From contig AQSD01000002.1 of the NCBI GenBank assembly GCA_000402755.1, positions 86,578-97,874 on the forward strand: a DNA stretch of 11,297 nt, given 5' to 3'. Positions 7,434 to 11,297 of this stretch are shown here, one piece after another. The position numbers and the translations under genes were made by a program. Source of the stretch: Fidelibacterota bacterium SCGC AAA160-B08 (lineage in GTDB: Bacteria > Fidelibacterota > Marinisomatia > Marinisomatales > Marinisomataceae). Under the pieces are notes generated by a model, which worked only from the letters and a program-made list of their open reading frames with translations, was not told where the DNA came from and searched no databases. The stretch's first letter is position 1. Every line of letters begins with the position of its first letter.

Positions 7434-8691
7434 AATTATCAACTATCTAAGAGATGCTATTTCTGGAGTCTTATCTTATTTTGGACAAACTAAATTGCGT
7501 ACATCATTAACTCTTTTAGGTATTACAGTTGGGGTATCATCCATTATTGCTATTATGACAGTATTAGCAACATTTGAAAAATCTTACGAAGGCTTAGTTA
7601 GTGACATGAAAACGAATGTTTTTTATATCACAAAAGATAATCCAGTAGAAATCAGTTTTGGAAATATAGGTCGTGGTTCTCGTAATAAACCAAATATTAC
7701 ATGGTCAGAATATGAGCAATTAAAACGCTCTTTATCTCTTACAAAAAATATATCAGCAACAGTAGCAGAGGAGCCTAGCGAACGTACAATTAGTGTTGGT
7801 AAAAATGAATTAAAAAATAAGCTAACAAGTTTTTGGGGTGGCGATGCAGCCATACTTTCACTAAATAAATATGAGATTATTGATGGAAGAAACTTAAATC
7901 AACAAGATATAGATAATCGTACACGAGTTGCTCTGATTGGATATGATATTAAAGAAGAATTATTTCCTTATTCAAATCCAGTAGGACAGACTATTAAAAT
8001 TGATAATCTTCCATTCCAAGTTATTGGTTTGTTAGCACCAAAAGGCGAAATGTTAGGTCAAAGTATGGATGCGATGATTGGCGTTCCAATTTCTACTTTT
8101 TTACAATATTTTAGTGGTCGAAATTGGAGAAGAGCAGATATAATGTTAATATTAGAATCTGAATCAATGGATACCATAGATGCAGCCACAGATGAAGCAG
8201 TTGGCGTATTTCGTGCAATTCGAAAGATTCCTCCAGGTGGAGAGAATAATTTCTATATCGCAACCAATGATCAGTTGATGGATACTTTTGGAGACTTTAC
8301 AGGATCTCTAACTCTCTTTATCGGCTTAGTCGCTGGAATCTCTTTGTTAGTTGCTGGAATTGGGATTGCAAACATTATGTTGGTTTCTCTTACAGAGCGA
8401 ATCAAAGAAATCGGTGTACGTAAAGCTCTAGGTGCGAGAAAAATTGATATATTTATACAATTCTTAATCGAGGCAATATTAATATCACTTCTTGGAGGGA
8501 TAATTGGAATCATTTTAGGTTTAGCCTTTGGAAATATTGTTGCATTTTTTTTAGGACAAGATCCTGTCATTCCGTTAAATTGGGTTTTTTATAGTATTCA
8601 GATTTGTGCATCAATGGGAATTATATTTGGATTATATCCCGCCATTAAAGCATCAAACTTAAATCCTATTGATTCAATGCGTTACGATTAA
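7426..8691 (+). CDS. MacB/FtsX-type ABC permease, second of pair
   Basis: A 421-residue permease of the same four-helix plan. TM1 is at about 27-50 (LRTSLTLLGITVGVSS). A MacB_PCD periplasmic domain follows to about 285, then TM2 (about 293-320), TM3 (about 344-373) and TM4 (about 386-405). The coupling loop is TERIKEIGVRKALGARK (323-339) and the C-terminal motif KASNLNPIDSMR (408-419). I chose the ATG at 7426 over upstream in-frame TTG 7411 and ATG 7414. It gives a normal N-terminus and reproduces the exact ATGAATAG overlap used by the previous gene pair. It lacks the tryptophan-rich patch of the first permease, and its periplasmic domain differs, so the two probably form an asymmetric heterodimer rather than being interchangeable. 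It is the last gene of the cassette. Confidence 0.93.
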   Translation: MNRIINYLRDAISGVLSYFGQTKLRTSLTLLGITVGVSSIIAIMTVLATFEKSYEGLVSDMKTNVFYITKDNPVEISFGNIGRGSRNKPNITWSEYEQLKRSLSLTKNISATVAEEPSERTISVGKNELKNKLTSFWGGDAAILSLNKYEIIDGRNLNQQDIDNRTRVALIGYDIKEELFPYSNPVGQTIKIDNLPFQVIGLLAPKGEMLGQSMDAMIGVPISTFLQYFSGRNWRRADIMLILESESMDTIDAATDEAVGVFRAIRKIPPGGENNFYIATNDQLMDTFGDFTGSLTLFIGLVAGISLLVAGIGIANIMLVSLTERIKEIGVRKALGARKIDIFIQFLIEAILISLLGGIIGIILGLAFGNIVAFFLGQDPVIPLNWVFYSIQICASMGIIFGLYPAIKASNLNPIDSMRYD

Positions 8692-8756
8692 GCAATCTCT
8701 TGCTTTTACTTGCTGGAGAGATACTTATCTTATAAATTCTTTTAAATAATCTTATC
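8692..8756 (+). promoter_or_regulatory. Gap before gatC with weak promoter-like signals
   Basis: This 65-base gap separates the pump cassette from gatC. TATAAA at 8731-8736 resembles a -10 box; the only upstream partner is a poor TTGCTG at 8710-8715 with a 15-base spacer. A small hairpin, AAGCAA/TTGCTT (8690-8705) with a four-base loop, overlaps the permease stop. A second, ATCTCT/AGAGAT (8695-8722), would exclude it. Neither is followed by a clean U-tract. The gap may hold a promoter for gatC-kdsB-pyrG, or the two blocks may be read together. Confidence 0.25.
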
Positions 8757-9068
8757 ATGTCAAAAAAACAAAAAGTATCACAAGAAGAAGTTAAAAAAAT
8801 AGCAGGACTTTCGCGCCTTTCACTTTCAAAAGAAGAGCTAGTGAAACATACAGGAGACATGAACAATATATTAGACTATATGGATCTCTTAAATGAGGTA
8901 GATACAGATAATATAGATGAGTTAGTCAATGTGCACGATATGAAGAGTCCGTTAAGAGACGATAAATTTGAAGAATCTCTATCTAAAGATTCAGTGATTG
9001 AAAATAGTCCAGAATCATCTGAAGACTATATTAAAGTTCCTATAGTTCTAAAGAAGGAAAGTCAGTGA
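8757..9068 (+). CDS. gatC: Asp/Glu-tRNA amidotransferase subunit C
   Basis: This 103-residue protein is close to the usual 95-100 for GatC, the small subunit that stabilises the GatA-GatB core of the enzyme converting Glu-tRNA(Gln) and/or Asp-tRNA(Asn) to the amide forms (EC 6.3.5.-). Typical features are the N-terminal VSQEEVKKIAGLSRLSLSKEE helix region (7-27), the central MNNILDYMDLLNEVDTD stretch (35-51), and the proline-linked MKSPLRDD segment (62-69), which wraps around GatA in known structures. It ends with the KVPIVLK stretch (93-99). Neither gatA nor gatB is in the window, so the subunits are encoded apart, which is common. The ATG has no visible Shine-Dalgarno. The stop codon overlaps the kdsB start by four bases (GTGA). 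Confidence 0.92.
   Translation: MSKKQKVSQEEVKKIAGLSRLSLSKEELVKHTGDMNNILDYMDLLNEVDTDNIDELVNVHDMKSPLRDDKFEESLSKDSVIENSPESSEDYIKVPIVLKKESQ
9053..9058 (+). promoter_or_regulatory. Ribosome binding site deciding the GTG start of kdsB
   Basis: GAAGGA inside the end of gatC lies six bases before the GTG at 9065. The GTG start puts the conserved IPGR motif at residue 6, exactly where KdsB proteins have it, so the two lines of evidence agree. Confidence 0.6.
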
Positions 9069-9751
9069 ATTTAGGTGTTATTCCTGGTCGATTAAATTCG
9101 ACTAGATTCCCCAAAAAGATTGTCTACTCACTAAATGGAAAATCAGTAATCCAGCATGTGTATGATAATGCTAAAGAATCTAAGTTGCTCAATCAATTAG
9201 TGATTGCGATAGATTCTATGGAAACATTATCTCACTTAGACAAAAAATGTGAGACTGTATTAACATCAAAAGGTCATGAGTCTGGCACCGATAGAGTTGC
9301 AGAGGTTGCAGGAAAAATTAAGTGTAATATTGTTGTAAATATCCAAGGAGATGAACCAAATATTGATGCTAGTATTATTGATAAGCTTATTGAATTATTT
9401 GATGATCCTGATGTTAAAATGGCATCAGTAGCTTCTACCGATTTAAGAGATGGAGATTTAGAAAATCCTAATGTCGTCAAAGTATCTTTAGATGCCAAAA
9501 ATAATGCCAGGACATTTGAACGATCCATTAACGAAAAAGAAAGACAATATTTTCGTCATATTGGAATATATGCATACAGGAAAGAAACATTAGAAAAATT
9601 TACCAATCTTGAGCAGTCAGAAAATGAAAAAAAATTGAAGCTAGAACAATTGAGGGCATTGGATAATAATATTGCAATTAAACTATTAATTACTGACTTT
9701 CAACATAGAAGTATTGACATAAAAGAAGACTTAAAATATTATGAAATCTAA
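9065..9751 (+). CDS. kdsB: 3-deoxy-manno-octulosonate cytidylyltransferase (CMP-Kdo synthetase)
   Basis: This cytoplasmic enzyme activates Kdo with CTP to CMP-Kdo for the lipopolysaccharide inner core (EC 2.7.7.38). Visible motifs are IPGRLNSTRFPKK (6-18, nucleotide binding), GHESGTDRVAEVA (70-82), VNIQGDEPNI with metal-binding D96 (91-100), HIGIYAYR (165-172), LEQLRALD (193-200) and the closing SIDIKEDL with D218 (216-223). At 228 residues it is shorter than the usual 245-255. The difference lies mainly before HIGIYAYR, where the usual FSRxxIPxxR stretch is FERSINEKER (151-160). The usual ATDD-like segment reads AIDSME (48-53). The core motifs make KdsB the best call; a synthetase for a modified Kdo or another acidic sugar is possible. 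It overlaps gatC by four bases and pyrG by eleven. Confidence 0.85.
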   Translation: MNLGVIPGRLNSTRFPKKIVYSLNGKSVIQHVYDNAKESKLLNQLVIAIDSMETLSHLDKKCETVLTSKGHESGTDRVAEVAGKIKCNIVVNIQGDEPNIDASIIDKLIELFDDPDVKMASVASTDLRDGDLENPNVVKVSLDAKNNARTFERSINEKERQYFRHIGIYAYRKETLEKFTNLEQSENEKKLKLEQLRALDNNIAIKLLITDFQHRSIDIKEDLKYYEI

Positions 9752-11297
9752 AACAAAATTTATATTCGTACTTGGCGGAGTGATGTCTGGTCTCGGAAAA
9801 GGTATCTCTGCTTCTTCAATTGGATATCTTCTGAAAAGTGCGGGACTAAAAGTAAATATCTTAAAACTAGATCCTTATCTGAATATCGATCCAGGCACTA
9901 TGAATCCATATCAACATGGAGAAGTATTTGTTTTGGATGATGGATCCGAAACAGATTTAGATCTAGGTCATTATGAAAGATTTATTGATGAAAATATGTC
10001 AAAGCACAATAACGCGACTTCTGGACAAATTTATAGTACAGTATTAGACAAAGAACGCTCTGGTAAATATTTGGGAGAAACAGTTCAGGTAATTCCACAT
10101 ATAACAGATGAAATTAAACAGCGTATCAATAATTTAGCTGAAAGTAAAAAGTATGATGTTATTATTTGTGAAGTAGGAGGGACTGTAGGAGATATTGAGA
10201 GTCTACCTTTCTTAGAGGCTATTAGACAGCTTTCTTTAGATTTAGGATACTTTAATTCCATGATTGTTCACCTAACTTTATTACCATATATTTTTGCAAG
10301 TGGAGAGATTAAAACAAAACCAACACAGCACTCAGTAATGAAATTAAGAGAGATTGGTTTATCTCCAGATTTTATATTTTGTAGAACATCGCATGACATC
10401 ACTCAAGATATAAAAGATAAACTAGCTTTATTTTGCAATGTCAAACCTAATCACGTTATAGAAAATAAGGACGTATCAAGTATTTATGAGGTTCCACTAT
10501 TATTAGAAGAACAGAATATTACAAAAATGATTTGTGATAGATTGCAATTAGAAAATAAACCATCTATTCAAAAGCTACAAAATTTTGTTGATACATATAA
10601 AAATCCAGATCACAATGTTAAAATTGCAATGTGTGGTAAATATACAGAGCTACATGATGCGTACAAGAGCATCATTGAATCATTTATACATGCAGGTGTA
10701 GAGAATAATACCAAAGTAGAAGTCGTATGGGTTAATACAGAAAAAATTAAAAATGACGAAGATGCTGCAAAAACTTTTGCTGGCATTGATGGAGTTCTGA
10801 TACCGGGCGGATTTGGATCTAGAGGAGCAGAAGGTAAAATATTAACTTCAAAATTTGCTAGAGAAAATAACGTACCATTTTTAGGAATTTGTTTAGGGTT
10901 GCAATGTGTCATTATAGACTTTGCAAGGCATGTATGTGGTATTAAAGATGCTAATAGCACTGAGTTTGATAGTAAGTGTCTAAATCCAGTTATTGATTTG
11001 ATGGAGTCTCAAAAAGCTATTAAAGTCAAAGGAGGAACTATGCGATTAGGTTCTTACGATTGCGATATTACTCCAAAATCAAAAGCTTCAAAAATTTATA
11101 AGAAAAAAATTATCTCAGAGCGTCATCGGCATAGATGGGAAGTAAATAATAAGTTTGTTAAAAAAATGAAATCAAATGGATTAGTATTCTCTGGGATGAA
11201 TAAAGATTTGGGTGTAGTTGAAATTATAGAACTAGCTGACCATCCTTGGTTTGTGGGATGTCAATTTCATCCCGAGTTAAAAAGTAGAGTAGATAAA
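9741..11297 (+). CDS. pyrG: CTP synthase (glutamine hydrolysing), 3' end outside window
   Basis: The frame starts at ATG 9741 and is open for 519 codons to the window edge; a complete PyrG is about 530-550 residues. It makes CTP from UTP, ATP and glutamine (EC 6.3.4.2). The synthetase domain has the P-loop GGVMSGLGKG (12-21, K20), the DPGTMNPYQHGEVFV and DDGSETDLDLGHYERF blocks, YLGETVQVIPHIT and EVGGTVGDIESLPFLEAIRQ. The glutaminase domain has GGFGSRGAEGK, the nucleophile C384 in GICLGLQ, GGTMRLG and the H510/E512 pair in CQFHPE, so the catalytic triad is complete. Small departures are MSG for the common VSS in the P-loop and ERHRHRW for ERHRHRY. The start overlaps kdsB by eleven bases with no clear Shine-Dalgarno, suggesting coupled translation. 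Its product is a substrate of KdsB. Confidence 0.97.
   Translation, partial: MKSKTKFIFVLGGVMSGLGKGISASSIGYLLKSAGLKVNILKLDPYLNIDPGTMNPYQHGEVFVLDDGSETDLDLGHYERFIDENMSKHNNATSGQIYSTVLDKERSGKYLGETVQVIPHITDEIKQRINNLAESKKYDVIICEVGGTVGDIESLPFLEAIRQLSLDLGYFNSMIVHLTLLPYIFASGEIKTKPTQHSVMKLREIGLSPDFIFCRTSHDITQDIKDKLALFCNVKPNHVIENKDVSSIYEVPLLLEEQNITKMICDRLQLENKPSIQKLQNFVDTYKNPDHNVKIAMCGKYTELHDAYKSIIESFIHAGVENNTKVEVVWVNTEKIKNDEDAAKTFAGIDGVLIPGGFGSRGAEGKILTSKFARENNVPFLGICLGLQCVIIDFARHVCGIKDANSTEFDSKCLNPVIDLMESQKAIKVKGGTMRLGSYDCDITPKSKASKIYKKKIISERHRHRWEVNNKFVKKMKSNGLVFSGMNKDLGVVEIIELADHPWFVGCQFHPELKSRVDK

Noticed and set aside
2985..8691. Calling the pump a macrolide or drug resistance system
   Set aside because: MacAB-like architecture alone does not define the substrate; relatives export peptides, lipids or toxins, and nothing here is drug-specific.
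8690..8722. Hairpins after the second permease as an intrinsic terminator
   Set aside because: Both candidate stems are only six base pairs and mutually exclusive, and neither has a following run of T beyond the stem.
10610..10960. 116-codon minus-strand open frame
   Set aside because: It lies wholly inside pyrG, whose plus-strand frame has clear catalytic motifs here; the minus-strand translation has no recognisable domain.

Overview
The window is 11.3 kb of densely packed, AT-rich bacterial chromosome (by eye about one third G+C). It holds eleven protein-coding genes, two of them cut by the window edges, and no tRNA, rRNA, CRISPR array or insertion sequence that I can see. The best guess for the organism is a marine-type member of the Fibrobacterota-Chlorobiota-Bacteroidota (FCB) group. 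The evidence is a DUF4835/PorD-like protein (a family tied to type IX secretion), a Bacteroidota-style CCA-adding enzyme with an HD domain, Kdo-type lipopolysaccharide synthesis (KdsB), and signal peptides ending in AQ. Some genes have clear AGGAG-type ribosome binding sites, which are uncommon in true Bacteroidota, so a sister lineage such as Marinimicrobia (SAR406) is plausible. That placement is an inference.

Region 1 (1-1412): the C-terminal part of a family 2 glycosyltransferase on the plus strand converges with, and overlaps by 28 bases, a PorD-like gene on the minus strand. Region 2 (1443-2873): a full-length CCA tRNA nucleotidyltransferase, divergent from the PorD-like gene with only 30 bases between the two start codons.

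Region 3 (2985-8691): a five-gene cassette for a complete tripartite ABC efflux pump. It runs TolC-like outer-membrane channel, MacA-like periplasmic adaptor, MacB/LolD-type ATPase, then two different MacB/FtsX-type permeases. The ATPase is a separate gene and there are two non-identical permeases, so the inner-membrane part is probably a permease heterodimer driven by a shared ATPase dimer. The last three genes overlap by the same eight bases at both junctions. The substrate cannot be read from the sequence.

Region 4 (8757-end): gatC, kdsB and pyrG overlap head to tail. GatC belongs to the tRNA-dependent amidotransferase. PyrG makes CTP, which KdsB uses to activate Kdo for lipopolysaccharide, so the kdsB-pyrG coupling makes metabolic sense. 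pyrG runs off the right edge and lacks only about the last 20 residues.

Overall this is a coherent, mostly housekeeping and cell-envelope region. I do not see a convincing new biological system. The points most worth a second look are the PorD-like gene outside its usual neighbourhood, the two-permease pump and the divergent KdsB.
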